Shown: one piece after another, positions 40,309 through 49,436 of the stretch
How the letters are laid out: each line of letters begins with the position of its first letter
How positions within the stretch are numbered: position 1 is the stretch's first letter
Assembly: GCF_014205335.1 (NCBI RefSeq)
Contig: NZ_JACHNH010000001.1
Coordinates: 1,302,001 to 1,366,000 of the forward strand
From: Amorphoplanes digitatis
Lineage (GTDB): Bacteria > Actinomycetota > Actinomycetes > Mycobacteriales > Micromonosporaceae
DNA: 64,000 bases
Reading direction: 5' to 3'
Notes under the pieces: generated by a model
Database searches by the model: none
What the model was told of the DNA's origin: nothing
The model's input: the letters and a program-made list of their open reading frames with translations, nothing else
Program-made: the position numbers and the translations under genes

Positions 40309-42363
40309 GTGGGGGTGTCCAGGGTGTTCGACGGCCCTGCCGAGGGGACGCTGCGCCACGCCGACGCGGGCGAGTGGGAAGAGGCGGCCGAGCACGCCGG
40401 CCGCACCGCCGGCGACACCGGCGCGCTGACCGCCCGTACCGCGTGGCCGGTGATCATGGTGCTCTACCTACAGGGGCGGCTCGATGCCGCCGAGTCGGTC
40501 CGCGAGCGGGTGGCGCACCCGCCGGACCCGGCCGACGACGTCGCCGACCGCGCGCTGCTCGCGGCCTGGGCGGCCAGCGTCGCCTGGGCCCGCGGCGAGG
40601 TGTCCGCCTGCCGCCTGGCGGCGGACCGCGCCCTGTCCCTGGCGCGGCCGGGCAGCGATCCGCGGGCGCTGGCGGCCGTACACACGGTGCTCGCCCTGCT
40701 GGCCGCGGCGGAGGGTGACCGCCGGGGCAACGACCGGCACTACGCGCTGGCGCTGGACGCCGCCGTGGCCGCCGGTGACCGGACGCAGCAGCTGCGGATC
40801 CGGGCCAACCGCGCCTCGCAGCGGCTGGAGGAGGGTGACCTCACCGGCGCGCTCGCCGAGCTCGACGAGGCGCTCGGCCTGACCTCCGGCGGCGCCGAGC
40901 CCCATCCGGCCATGGTCGGCCTGGCCCAGCACAACCGGGCCGACCTGCTGCTGCGCGGCGGCCGGCCGCGCGCGGCCCGCGACGGGTTCCGGGCCGCCCG
41001 CACCACCTTGCAGCGCGCCGGCGCGGGCAGCGTGGCATACCCCCTGACCGGCCTCGGCGAGAGCTACGAGCTCTGCGGCGACCTGCCGCAGGCGCGCGCG
41101 GCGTACGAGGAGGCCGTGCTGGTCGCCGAGGCCACCGGAATCGCGCAGGCGCTGGTGCCGGCCCTGTGTGGACTCGCCCGGGTCCTGGCCGCGACGGGTG
41201 ACGCCGGTGCGGTGCCGACGGCGGCCCGGGCGCTCGCCGCGTCCACCGGCCTGACCGAGGCGGCGGCGCGGGTGGCCGTGGGGTGGGCGGTGCTGACCGC
41301 GGAGCCGGCGGTCGCCCGGGACCACGCCGAGCGGGCGATCGGCCTGGCCCGGACCGGCCGCAATCCCGCGGCCCTGGCCGACGGCCTCGAACTCGCCGCG
41401 ATGACGCACCCGGGCGCCGAGGCGGACCCGCTGCTCGCCGACGCGGCCCGGGTCTGGACGGACATCGGCGATCCGGTGGCGGTGGCCCGGGTCGAGCTGG
41501 CGCGGGCGCGCCGCAACGCCGGCCGTACGCCGGCGGCGTCGCGCATCATCGCCGAGCGCACGCTGCTCGCGCTGGGCGTCGAGTCGGCCACCGGCACCCG
41601 CTCGCTGGCGCCGTCGCTGCGGCCGCAGGAGAGCCCGGTCACCGTGCGGATGCTCGGCTCGTTCGCGGTGCTGCACGGCGGCGAGTCGGTCACCGCGGCG
41701 ACCTGGCAGAGCCGCAAGGCGCGCGACCTGCTCAAGCTCCTGGTCGCCCGGCGCGGGCGGCCGATCAGCCGGGAGGCGATCGGCGAGGCGCTGTGGCCGG
41801 GCGAGAACGCGGTCGCCAACCGGCTGTCGATCACGCTGTCGATCCTGCGCACGGTCCTGGATCCCACGCGTTCCGTCCCGCCGGACCACTACGTCGTCAC
41901 CGGTCCGGCCGGCGTCGCGTACGACCCGCACACGCTCTCGGTCGATGTGGACGTCTTCCTCCAGCTCGCCGCCGCCGGAGCCGCCGCACTCGGCGCCGGG
42001 CGCACCGACGAGGCCCGGGCGCTGCTGGAGGCGGCGGACGCCGCGTACGCCGGCGCGGTGCTGGACGACGAGCCGGACCTGGAGGCGGTGCGGCCGCTGC
42101 GCGACGAGGCGCGCACCGGGTACCTGGCCGCGATGCGGGCACTGGGCACCGCCTGCGCGGAGGCGGGCGACACCGACGCCGCCGTGCGGGCCTGGCGGCG
42201 GCTGCTCGACCACGACCCGTACGACGAGGACGGCGCCCTGCGGATGGTCGACGTCCTGACCGGCAGCGGCCGCCACGGCGAGGCCGCCCGGCGCTACCGG
42301 ACCTACACCACGCGCATGCGGGAGCTGGGTGTCCGACCGGCGCCCATGAAGCGACGCATCTGA
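40309..42363 (+). CDS. TPR protein with C-terminal winged-helix and BTAD domains
   Basis: About 684 residues. The N-terminal two thirds are TPR-like helical repeats (Ala/Arg-rich, WEEAAEHAGRTAG to ERTLLALGV). Then come an OmpR-type winged helix (VTVRMLGSFAVLHGGESVT to NRLSITLSILRTVLD) and a BTAD helical domain. SARP regulators have the order winged helix - BTAD - others, so the DNA-binding part at the C-terminus is a reversed layout. It lacks an NB-ARC ATPase. The start is one of several GTG codons (40309, 40315, 40324). It precedes the DUF4956-VTC-CotH module and may regulate it. Confidence 0.75.
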   Translation: MGVSRVFDGPAEGTLRHADAGEWEEAAEHAGRTAGDTGALTARTAWPVIMVLYLQGRLDAAESVRERVAHPPDPADDVADRALLAAWAASVAWARGEVSACRLAADRALSLARPGSDPRALAAVHTVLALLAAAEGDRRGNDRHYALALDAAVAAGDRTQQLRIRANRASQRLEEGDLTGALAELDEALGLTSGGAEPHPAMVGLAQHNRADLLLRGGRPRAARDGFRAARTTLQRAGAGSVAYPLTGLGESYELCGDLPQARAAYEEAVLVAEATGIAQALVPALCGLARVLAATGDAGAVPTAARALAASTGLTEAAARVAVGWAVLTAEPAVARDHAERAIGLARTGRNPAALADGLELAAMTHPGAEADPLLADAARVWTDIGDPVAVARVELARARRNAGRTPAASRIIAERTLLALGVESATGTRSLAPSLRPQESPVTVRMLGSFAVLHGGESVTAATWQSRKARDLLKLLVARRGRPISREAIGEALWPGENAVANRLSITLSILRTVLDPTRSVPPDHYVVTGPAGVAYDPHTLSVDVDVFLQLAAAGAAALGAGRTDEARALLEAADAAYAGAVLDDEPDLEAVRPLRDEARTGYLAAMRALGTACAEAGDTDAAVRAWRRLLDHDPYDEDGALRMVDVLTGSGRHGEAARRYRTYTTRMRELGVRPAPMKRRI

Positions 42364-42459
42364 AAGTTTCGGTGCCATTCTCGCTCTGTGAATTGCTTAT
42401 TCATGCAGCTTAATAGCTGATCCACGTCCCAATGGACCCTCCAGGCGGCCTGCAACGCA

Positions 42460-42488
42460 TTGACATGCGTCGAAGGGTCGCCTTAACC
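42460..42488 (+). promoter_or_regulatory. Strong sigma-70-type promoter of the DUF4956-VTC-CotH module
   Basis: TTGACA and TTAACC with a 17-base spacer, 69 bases before the ATG at 42557. One of the best promoter matches in the window. Confidence 0.6.
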
Positions 42489-42507
42489 TGCGGTTCAGGT
42501 TCCGGTC

Positions 42508-42530
42508 GTTCACCGGAACTTCCGGTGAAC
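42508..42530. promoter_or_regulatory. Perfect 23-bp palindrome, operator or leader hairpin
   Basis: GTTCACCGGAA is followed by a single C and then by its exact complement. It begins about 13 bases downstream of the expected transcription start. It could bind a repressor dimer or fold in the leader. Confidence 0.6.
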
Positions 42531-42556
42531 TTTCAGTGCTCGGAGGGGACGGAAGT

Positions 42557-43156
42557 ATGTCCGAGTTGGCGTTGCTCGGGGCCGAGGTGGTCGCCGTCAC
42601 CGTGCTCGTGTTCGGGCTGTACTTCCCGCGGCACCGGCGCCGGGACCTGGTGGTGGCCTACTTCAGCGTCAACATCGGCGTGCTGGCCGTCGCCGACGCG
42701 CTGCGCACGAGCAACACCGGCACCGGGCTCGGCCTGGGTCTGGCGCTGTTCGGCGTGCTGTCCATCATCCGGCTGCGCTCCACCGAGCTGGACCAGCACG
42801 AGGTCGCCTACTTCTTCTCCGCGCTCGCCCTCGGCCTGCTCGGCGCGCTCGACACCGCCTCGCTCTGGCGCAACCTCGCCCTGATGGGCCTGATCCTCGT
42901 CGTCATGGCGATCGTCGACAACCAGCGGCTGCTCGCCCGGTACCGGCAGCAGATCATCGTGCTCGACTCCGCCGTGACCCATCAGGACGAGCTGGTCCGC
43001 CGCCTCGAGGAACTGCTCGGCGCGCACGTGCACTCCGCCCGGCTGCTGCGCATCGACCTGATCAACGACTCCACCGTGGTCGACGTCCGGTACGCCGGCT
43101 CGTCGCGCCGGCCGGTCGCGCCGGTCAGCCCGGCCGCGTACGCGGCGCACCGATGA
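42557..43156 (+). CDS. DUF4956 membrane protein
   Basis: A 199-residue protein with about four transmembrane helices in the first 125 residues (VVAVTVLVFGLYF, VVAYFSVNIGVLAVADAL, LGLALFGVLSIIRLRSTELDQHEVAYFFSALALGLLGAL) and a soluble C-terminal part. DUF4956 proteins occur beside VTC and CotH genes in many bacteria; their biochemical role is not known. The TGA overlaps the ATG of the VTC gene (ATGA). A GGAGGGGACGG ribosome region precedes the start. Confidence 0.82.
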   Translation: MSELALLGAEVVAVTVLVFGLYFPRHRRRDLVVAYFSVNIGVLAVADALRTSNTGTGLGLGLALFGVLSIIRLRSTELDQHEVAYFFSALALGLLGALDTASLWRNLALMGLILVVMAIVDNQRLLARYRQQIIVLDSAVTHQDELVRRLEELLGAHVHSARLLRIDLINDSTVVDVRYAGSSRRPVAPVSPAAYAAHR

Positions 43157-43941
43157 CCGCCGGCACGGCGTTCCCGGCGCTTGCCGCGCTGCCCGGCATC
43201 GGCCTTGCCGAGCTGGACGCCAGGGCGGCCTTGCAGAGCCGGGTCGACCGCAAGTACATCGTGCCGGTCGCGGAGGCGGGCTGGCTGCTGCTGCGGCTGG
43301 CGCCGCACGCCGTGGTGCTCGACATCGACGGCATCCGGCACTTCACCTACGAGTCGCTCTACTTCGACACCCCCGACCTGAGCAGCTACCTGCGGACCGC
43401 GTACCGGCATCGCCGGCGCTTCAAGATCCGGACACGGACGTACGCCGACACCGGCTCCTGCTGGCTGGAGGTGAAGGTGCCGGGCCCGCGCGGCAGCACG
43501 GTCAAGTACCGGGTGCCGCACGACCTCGAGCAGCGCGACACCGTCGGCGCCGGGCGGGCCTTCGTCGAGGAGGTCTTCGGGCGCCACGGCCTGGCCGCCG
43601 ACGGCCGGGCCGACCTCGGGCCCGTGCTGCGCACCGCCTACCTGCGTTTCACGCTGCTGCTGCCGGACTCCGACAGCCGGGTCACCGTCGACACCGACCT
43701 GCGGTGGATCGCCGGCGGCCGCGAACTGCGGCTGCCGGCCACGGCGATCGTGGAGACCAAGACCGGCGCCGCCGCATCGACCGCCGACCGCCGGCTGTGG
43801 CGCCGGGGCCACCGGCCCGTCGCCATCTCCAAGTACGCCACCGGGCTGGCCGCCTTCCGCGCGGACCTGCCGGCGGCGCCCTGGCGCCGGGTGCTCAGGC
43901 GGCACTTCACCGCTGTGAGAGAGGAACTGCATCATGGGTAG
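43153..43941 (+). CDS. VTC-domain polyphosphate polymerase-like protein
   Basis: A 262-residue protein with a VTC tunnel fold, as in the yeast polyphosphate polymerase Vtc4. The basic and acidic residues of the tunnel are visible: SRVDRKYIV, RRRFKIRTRTY, CWLEVKV, VETKTG and ISKYATG. The yeast enzyme makes polyphosphate from ATP at a membrane; bacterial members without the SPX domain are little studied. It is coupled at both ends (4-base overlap with DUF4956, 8-base overlap with CotH). Confidence 0.82.
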   Translation: MTAGTAFPALAALPGIGLAELDARAALQSRVDRKYIVPVAEAGWLLLRLAPHAVVLDIDGIRHFTYESLYFDTPDLSSYLRTAYRHRRRFKIRTRTYADTGSCWLEVKVPGPRGSTVKYRVPHDLEQRDTVGAGRAFVEEVFGRHGLAADGRADLGPVLRTAYLRFTLLLPDSDSRVTVDTDLRWIAGGRELRLPATAIVETKTGAAASTADRRLWRRGHRPVAISKYATGLAAFRADLPAAPWRRVLRRHFTAVREELHHG

Positions 43942-45898
43942 GCGCATCAGGGTCGTCCTCGCCGCGCTCGTCGCCGTCTGCGTCGTCGCCGCGCTCTCGC
44001 GTGCGGTGGCGGCACCGGCCGCGGCCGCACTGGCCGACGACATCACGTTCTCCGTGCCCAGCGGCGCGTTCCAGGGCTCCGTCTCGGTGGCGATGAGCAC
44101 CGCGATCGGCGGCGCCGAGATCCGGTACACCACGGATGGGCGGCCGCCGGAACCCACCTCGACGCTCTACTCCGGCCGGGCGCTGAGCCTGACCGCGACC
44201 ACCCAACTGCGCGCGCAGGCGTACGTGAACGGGGTGGCGACCGGCGCCGGCGGCACCGGGCTGTACGTCGCCCGCTCCTTCGACGCGCAGCACAACCTGC
44301 CGCTGGTGCTCATCGACGACTACGGCAGGGGCAAGCCGGGCCGCGACTTCGTCGACGCCGCCGCCATGATCTTCGACACCGCGGGCGGTGCCGCCTCGCT
44401 CTCGGCGGCGCCGGCCGTCGCCACCCGGGCCGGCATCCACCTGCGCGGCCAGTCGTCGGCCACCTTCGACAAGGCGCCGTACCGGCTGGAGCTGCGCGAC
44501 GGCACCGACGACGACGCCGACCTTCCGGTGCTGGGTATGCCGGCCGACTCGGACTGGGTGCTGCGCGGGCCTTTCAGCGACAAGTCGCTGATCCGCGAGG
44601 CGCTGGTCTACGACCTCGGCCGGGAGATGGGCATGGTGGCGCCGCGTTACCGCTTCGTCGAGCTCTACCTCAACGTCGACTCCGCGCCGGTGGCCGCCGC
44701 CGACTACCAGGGCGTCTACATGCTCGTCGAGACGATCAAGAACAGCAAGGAGCGGCTCGACCTCAAGCAGCTCAAGGAGGCCGACACCACCCTTCCCAAG
44801 ATCACCGGTGGCTACATCTTCAAGTTCGAGTGGCTGGCCGCGGAGGAGCCGACCCTCACCTGTACGGGCGCCGCGGCGACGTGCTGGAACTATCTGGAGG
44901 TCGAGGACCCGTCACCGCTGAACGCACAGCAGAAGTCCTGGCTGACGCAGTACCTGCAACAGTTCCACGACCTGCTGCACAGTTCCCGGTTCGCCGACCC
45001 GCAGACCGGCTACCGGAGCTGGATCGACGTCGGCTCCTGGGTCGACCTGATCATCCTCAACGAGTTCAGCCGCGAGATGGACTCGTACCTGCGCAGCACC
45101 TACTTCTACAAGGACCGCGAGGGCCCGATCGTGGCCGGTCCGTTGTGGGACTACGACCTGACCTTCGGCACCGGCGGCTTCTTCGGCAACGAGCAGACCG
45201 CCGGATGGCAGCACCAGCAGACCCGTACGCCGCAGGCCAACGACTGGTTCCAGATCCTGCTGACCGATCCCGCGCTCCAGCAGGACCTCAGGACCCGCTG
45301 GCAGGCGCTGCGCCGGGGCCTGCTCTCCGACTCGGCGCTGGGCGCCCGCATCGACGCGCTGAGCGCGCCGCTGACCGCCGCGGCCCAGCGCAACTTCCAG
45401 CGGTGGCCCAACCTGACCACCCGGATGATCGGGCCGTTCGTCACCGACACCGCCGCGACCTGGTCGGGCCAGGTCCAGGCGATGCGCTCGTGGATGACCC
45501 GGCGCGCGGCCTGGCTCGACGGCACGGCGGCCTGGGGCGGCGGCACCACCACGCCCACGCCCACGCCGACGCCCACGCCGACGCCCACGCCGGCGCCCGG
45601 CGGCTGCACCGCGACCTACACCCAGGTGGGCCAGTGGGCCGGCGGCTTCCAGGGCGAGGTGCGGGTGACCGCCGGAGCGGCGCGGGTCAACGGCTGGACC
45701 GTCACCCTGACCTTCGCCAACGGGCAACGCGTCAGCCAGGGCTGGAACACCGTGCTGTCCACCAGCGGCGCGACCGTGACGGCCCGCAACGAGACCTACA
45801 ACGGCACCCTGAACCCGGCGGCGAGCACGACCTTCGGCTTCCTCGGATCGTGGACGGGAACGAACACGCCGCCGACGCTGACCTGCACTACCACTTGA
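43934..45898 (+). CDS. cotH: Secreted CotH-kinase-family protein with CHB_HEX-like and CBM2 domains
   Basis: A 654-residue protein. It has a signal peptide (about 1-36), a chitobiase/hexosaminidase C-terminal-like beta domain (IRYTTDGRPPEPTSTLYSG), a CotH domain (HLRGQSSATFDKAPYRLEL, DWVLRGPFSDKSLIREAL, NEFSREMDSYLRSTYFYKD, GPLWDYDLTFG), a Thr-Pro linker and a C-terminal CBM2 with boundary Cys. CotH proteins are atypical kinases of spore coat and surface proteins. The CBM2 would anchor it to a polysaccharide. The stop overlaps the convergent Hsp70-like gene by 11 bases. Confidence 0.85.
   Translation: MGRRIRVVLAALVAVCVVAALSRAVAAPAAAALADDITFSVPSGAFQGSVSVAMSTAIGGAEIRYTTDGRPPEPTSTLYSGRALSLTATTQLRAQAYVNGVATGAGGTGLYVARSFDAQHNLPLVLIDDYGRGKPGRDFVDAAAMIFDTAGGAASLSAAPAVATRAGIHLRGQSSATFDKAPYRLELRDGTDDDADLPVLGMPADSDWVLRGPFSDKSLIREALVYDLGREMGMVAPRYRFVELYLNVDSAPVAAADYQGVYMLVETIKNSKERLDLKQLKEADTTLPKITGGYIFKFEWLAAEEPTLTCTGAAATCWNYLEVEDPSPLNAQQKSWLTQYLQQFHDLLHSSRFADPQTGYRSWIDVGSWVDLIILNEFSREMDSYLRSTYFYKDREGPIVAGPLWDYDLTFGTGGFFGNEQTAGWQHQQTRTPQANDWFQILLTDPALQQDLRTRWQALRRGLLSDSALGARIDALSAPLTAAAQRNFQRWPNLTTRMIGPFVTDTAATWSGQVQAMRSWMTRRAAWLDGTAAWGGGTTTPTPTPTPTPTPTPAPGGCTATYTQVGQWAGGFQGEVRVTAGAARVNGWTVTLTFANGQRVSQGWNTVLSTSGATVTARNETYNGTLNPAASTTFGFLGSWTGTNTPPTLTCTTT
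45546..45597 (+). repeat. 6-12 bp repeats coding for the Thr-Pro linker
   Basis: Runs of ACGCCC/ACGCCG in frame encode about eight Thr-Pro pairs between the CotH and CBM2 domains. Confidence 0.75.
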
Positions 45899-47867
45899 TC
45901 GGTACGCAGTTTCCGGTCTTGTAGGTGCCGTCGGCGTCGGTCACGAGGCCGTGCTGGGAGTTCGCGACCCGGGCGCACACCTTCGGCGCGTTGCCGATGG
46001 CCTTGACGAAGGCCGGCTCGTCCGTACCGATCACCGAGGGCTGCTCGTCGTCGACGTACCAGGTGCCCTGCTCGTCCTCGGGCGCCTGCTCGCCCATGAT
46101 CCGGTCCGGCGGGTTGGTGCCGTCGCCGCCCCAGATGTGCAGGTGCCAGCCGCCGGAGCTGGACGGCCGGGTGTCGCCGAACTCCGCGTCGTACTCGACG
46201 GTGAGCTTGCCGTCGGCGACCGTCGCCGCGGTGAGGCAGACCCAGCGCGGGTTGCTCTTGATCTCGTCCGTGCACTGCTCGTCGGCCGGGACCTCGGGGG
46301 TGTCGTTGCCGGCCACGTTGCGGTTGTCCTTGTCGTCGCCCTTGCCGTCGGCCCTGGTCAGCGCCCAGCCCGCGACGCCGGCGGCGAGCAGCACGACGAG
46401 CGCGGCGCCGGTCGCGATCAGGGCACCCCGGCGGCGCCGGGCCGGCCGCTCGGGCGCCGGTGCCGCCGGCGCGGCGGGTCCCGCCGCGGCCGCGGCCGAC
46501 ACGAACGTCCTGGCCCGCGGCGGCGGGGCGGCCGAGCGGGCGGCGGCCGCCGGTAGGCCGGGGCCGTCGACCACGGTCGCGGCCATGGCCGGCGGAGGCG
46601 CCGGGTGCACGCGCGGCACCGGAGCCGGGGTCGGCGCCACGGACTCGGCGCGGTACGTGCCCGGCACCGGCCCGGCGGACGGTACCGCCGACGCCGCGGG
46701 CCGCGCGGGCGGGACCGTCCGCCGGGGCGGCCGGGTGGCCGGGGTCGCGGGTGCGGCCTGCTGGCGGGGCGGTGCCGACACCGGCGCGGCGCCCGCGGGC
46801 TTGGCCAGGGCGGCGCCGGCCAGCCAGGCCGCGCCGAGCGCGACCGAGTGCTTGGGGTGCGCGTCGACGACCACCGGGCGGCCCAGCTCCGAGCCGACCA
46901 GCTGGGCGACGATCGGCATCCGGGACGAGCCGCCGACCAGCAGCACCGAGCTCACCTGCTCCGGCGTGCAGTCGGCCGACCGCAGGGCACGCTGTAGCGC
47001 CTCGACGGAACCGTGCAGCGCCGGCCGGACCATCGCCTCGAACTCGGCCCGGGTGAGCCGGACCTCCGTGGACACGTCCGGCAGCAGCACCGGGATGGTC
47101 GTGTCGGTGTCCGAGGAGAGCGCCTCCTTGGCCTGCACGCACTCGTCCCGCAGCCGGGCGACGGCGTTGATCGCCGCGGTGTCGTCCTCGTCGAGCGCCT
47201 CGAGCTTGCCGTCGAGGGCCGCGCGGACGTGGTTGAGGACCGCGGCGTCGAAGTCGGTGCCGCCGAGCCGCTCGATGCCCTCCGGCTGCCCCATGACCTC
47301 GAACCCGGTCGCGGTCTTGCGCAGCACCGCGGCGTCGAAGGTGCCGCCGCCCAGGTCGTAGACGGCCACGACCGAACCCTGCTCGACGCGCTGCTGCTGG
47401 GTGTAGTTGACCGCCGCCGCCTCGGGCTCGGTGGTGTAGGTCACCGGCACGTCGAGGTCGGCCATCCGGGCGGCCTGGCGCATGAGATCCATCTTGTACG
47501 GACCCCAGTTCGCGGGGTGCGTGATGCAGATCGCGGCGGGCCGGCCGCCCTCCCGGCGGGTCACCTCGTCGACGACCCAGCGGAGCAGCCGCGACATCAG
47601 GGCCTCTGCGGACTGCGGCACGCCGCCGAGCAGGAACGGGGTGGTGTCGCCCAGCCGCCGCTTGAACTCGCGCGCCACCCGCTGCGGCTCGGAGAATCCC
47701 CGGCGGTGCGCCGCGTCCCCGGTCAGGAACGTCTCGTCCTGCCGTAGCAGCACCACCGACGGAATGGCCGCGCTCCGGTCGCCGAGCGAGACGGTCTCCG
47801 CCCGGCCGTCGCGCCAGATCGCCGCCGCCGTGAACGTGGTTCCGAGGTCAATTCCAAGCGCGTACAT
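45888..47867 (-). CDS. Hsp70-like ATPase with transmembrane anchor and extracytoplasmic domain
   Basis: A 659-residue protein. Residues 1-375 are an Hsp70/actin-type ATPase (GIDLGTTFTAAA, VYDLGGGTFDAAVL, VLLVGGSSRMPIV). A Pro/Ala-rich linker (about 385-500) leads to RRRR and a transmembrane helix (ALIATGAALVVLLAAGVAGWAL, about 507-530). The outer domain (about 535-659) has paired Cys (ECTD... WVCLTA, KVCARV, NCVPIKW). No substrate-binding domain of DnaK type is present. So ATP-driven changes inside could be passed to the outside through the membrane. It lies 99 bases behind a dynamin-like GTPase gene on the same strand. Its ATG is preceded by only weak ribosome-site bases. Confidence 0.82.
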   Translation of the reverse strand: MYALGIDLGTTFTAAAIWRDGRAETVSLGDRSAAIPSVVLLRQDETFLTGDAAHRRGFSEPQRVAREFKRRLGDTTPFLLGGVPQSAEALMSRLLRWVVDEVTRREGGRPAAICITHPANWGPYKMDLMRQAARMADLDVPVTYTTEPEAAAVNYTQQQRVEQGSVVAVYDLGGGTFDAAVLRKTATGFEVMGQPEGIERLGGTDFDAAVLNHVRAALDGKLEALDEDDTAAINAVARLRDECVQAKEALSSDTDTTIPVLLPDVSTEVRLTRAEFEAMVRPALHGSVEALQRALRSADCTPEQVSSVLLVGGSSRMPIVAQLVGSELGRPVVVDAHPKHSVALGAAWLAGAALAKPAGAAPVSAPPRQQAAPATPATRPPRRTVPPARPAASAVPSAGPVPGTYRAESVAPTPAPVPRVHPAPPPAMAATVVDGPGLPAAAARSAAPPPRARTFVSAAAAAGPAAPAAPAPERPARRRRGALIATGAALVVLLAAGVAGWALTRADGKGDDKDNRNVAGNDTPEVPADEQCTDEIKSNPRWVCLTAATVADGKLTVEYDAEFGDTRPSSSGGWHLHIWGGDGTNPPDRIMGEQAPEDEQGTWYVDDEQPSVIGTDEPAFVKAIGNAPKVCARVANSQHGLVTDADGTYKTGNCVPIKW

Positions 47868-47966
47868 GGATGGATGCTCCGATTATGATCATCAATACAA
47901 GGCTCAGGAGGTCGTCGCGCAGACGGCGGCGGAACCGTCGCGCCTCACACGGTACTGACCGGAAGC

Positions 47967-49436
47967 TCATCGAAGCCGCCGCCGTTCTGTGATCATGCCC
48001 TCGCAGGATCGGACGGCCACCCGGGCGGCGACCGCCATCTCCGCGGAGGTCAGGGGATTCTCGGCCCGGCGCTGCCAGCGGGCGAGCGCCGCGTCCGCCG
48101 CCGCGTCCACCTCCGCGCCGGAGGCGTCCGGCGGCAGCCGCAGCCGCTGGTGCACGCCGGCGCCGGCGCCGCCGATGAGCTGCTCCAGCTCGGCGATCAC
48201 GTCGGGCTTGCCGGTCACCCATCCGGAGCGCAGCCCCGAGAGCACCCGTAGCTCGTTGAACGGGTGCGCCGAGGCGATGATCTCCTCCACCGCGCCGGCG
48301 ATCTTCTCGCTGCCCGGCCGGGGGCTGACGCGCGTGACCTCGGCCAGGGCGAGCAGCGCGGACCTGGACTTGAGCACGTCCCGGCGCTCGAAGAAGAGCG
48401 AGCCGAGCACCTCACGCAGCTGCCCGAGGCCGCTGCGCTCGGCCAGCTCCCGGGCCAGCTCCGTCGCGGTGCCGCAGGTGCCGTGCCGCAGCAGGGCCGC
48501 GGACAGCCGCAGTCCGAACAGGCCGAAGCGGCCCAGCAGCTCCTCACGCTCGATCGAGGTCATGCCCAGCTCCGGCATGCTCTGCACGAACCGGTCGGCG
48601 GAGAGCAGCAGCTGCTCGGCCTGGGCGACCGGCAGCTCCGAGATCCGGCGCAACCGGGCGAACTCCACCTCGGTGAGGGTCGTCGCGGTCTCGGCGAGCA
48701 GGCCCGCGACCGGCACGACGGACTGCACCAGCCGCCGTACGCTCGCGCTCGTGCTCAGCCGGCCCGCGATCCGGCGCGCCGACGCCATCGCGTCGAGCCG
48801 GCCGACCGCGATCTCGTCGGCGCGGGACAGCACCCCGATGGCGTTCACCGGATTGGGCCGGGACACCTCGACGTCGTGGAAGGCCCGCAGGAACTCGACG
48901 TCGTTGTTGTGCAGGTGACGCATCAGGTAGATGACGGCGTCGGCGGGCGTCTCCTCCTCGTCGGGCACGAGCAGGTCCCAGGAGCGCAGCGAGGTCTTTT
49001 CGGACAGTGATCCGATACCCGGAGTGTCGATCAATGTCACGGTCCGCAACGCCTGCGACGGCCAGCTCACCTGTAGCTGCGCCACGTCGTCCACGCCGAG
49101 GTCGCCCAGGTCTATCTCGATGGCGCCGTCCTCGCGGCTGAACCGGAGCTGCCGCGGCGGACCCTGATAGGGCTGGGCCGTCACCTGATAGGTGTGCCCG
49201 TCCTGATACCAGGTGACGATGCGGGTGCACTCGCCCGCGTCGGTCGGCGCCAGCCGCTCGCCGACCAGGGCGTTGAGCAGAGTCGACTTTCCGGCCTTGA
49301 TCCGGCCGGCGACGGCCACCCGGAGCGGCTCGTCGAGGCGGTGGAGCACGGCGGCGAGCCGCCGCTCGTACGGCGTGCCGCGGTACACGTCGACGGCCTG
49401 GCTGAGCACCGCCCGCGTACGGTCGATCAGGCTCAT
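47967..49436 (-). CDS. Dynamin-like GTPase 1 (IniC-like)
   Basis: A 489-residue GTPase. The P-loop is GRIKAGKST (44-52), switch I Thr is about residue 71 in GECTRIV, DTPG is at 137-140, and the fourth motif is SRAD rather than TKxD. The C-terminal 250 residues are helical, as in the stalk of bacterial dynamins. No clear transmembrane stretch. In mycobacteria IniA and IniC are dynamin-like proteins of the isoniazid-inducible operon; this one fits the smaller partner. ATG start with GGAGG 8 bases ahead. It is the first gene of a probable operon with the Hsp70-like gene and diverges from the LuxR gene. Confidence 0.82.
   Translation of the reverse strand: MSLIDRTRAVLSQAVDVYRGTPYERRLAAVLHRLDEPLRVAVAGRIKAGKSTLLNALVGERLAPTDAGECTRIVTWYQDGHTYQVTAQPYQGPPRQLRFSREDGAIEIDLGDLGVDDVAQLQVSWPSQALRTVTLIDTPGIGSLSEKTSLRSWDLLVPDEEETPADAVIYLMRHLHNNDVEFLRAFHDVEVSRPNPVNAIGVLSRADEIAVGRLDAMASARRIAGRLSTSASVRRLVQSVVPVAGLLAETATTLTEVEFARLRRISELPVAQAEQLLLSADRFVQSMPELGMTSIEREELLGRFGLFGLRLSAALLRHGTCGTATELARELAERSGLGQLREVLGSLFFERRDVLKSRSALLALAEVTRVSPRPGSEKIAGAVEEIIASAHPFNELRVLSGLRSGWVTGKPDVIAELEQLIGGAGAGVHQRLRLPPDASGAEVDAAADAALARWQRRAENPLTSAEMAVAARVAVRSCEGMITERRRLR

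Noticed and set aside
40309..42363. BTAD regulator as a sign of an antibiotic gene cluster
   Set aside because: No biosynthetic enzymes (PKS, NRPS, RiPP) lie within 20 kb apart from the carboxylase, and the regulator has a non-SARP layout.
42460..45898. Mobile element or horizontally acquired island
   Set aside because: No integrase, transposase, tRNA or direct repeats at the edges; codon use looks like the surroundings.
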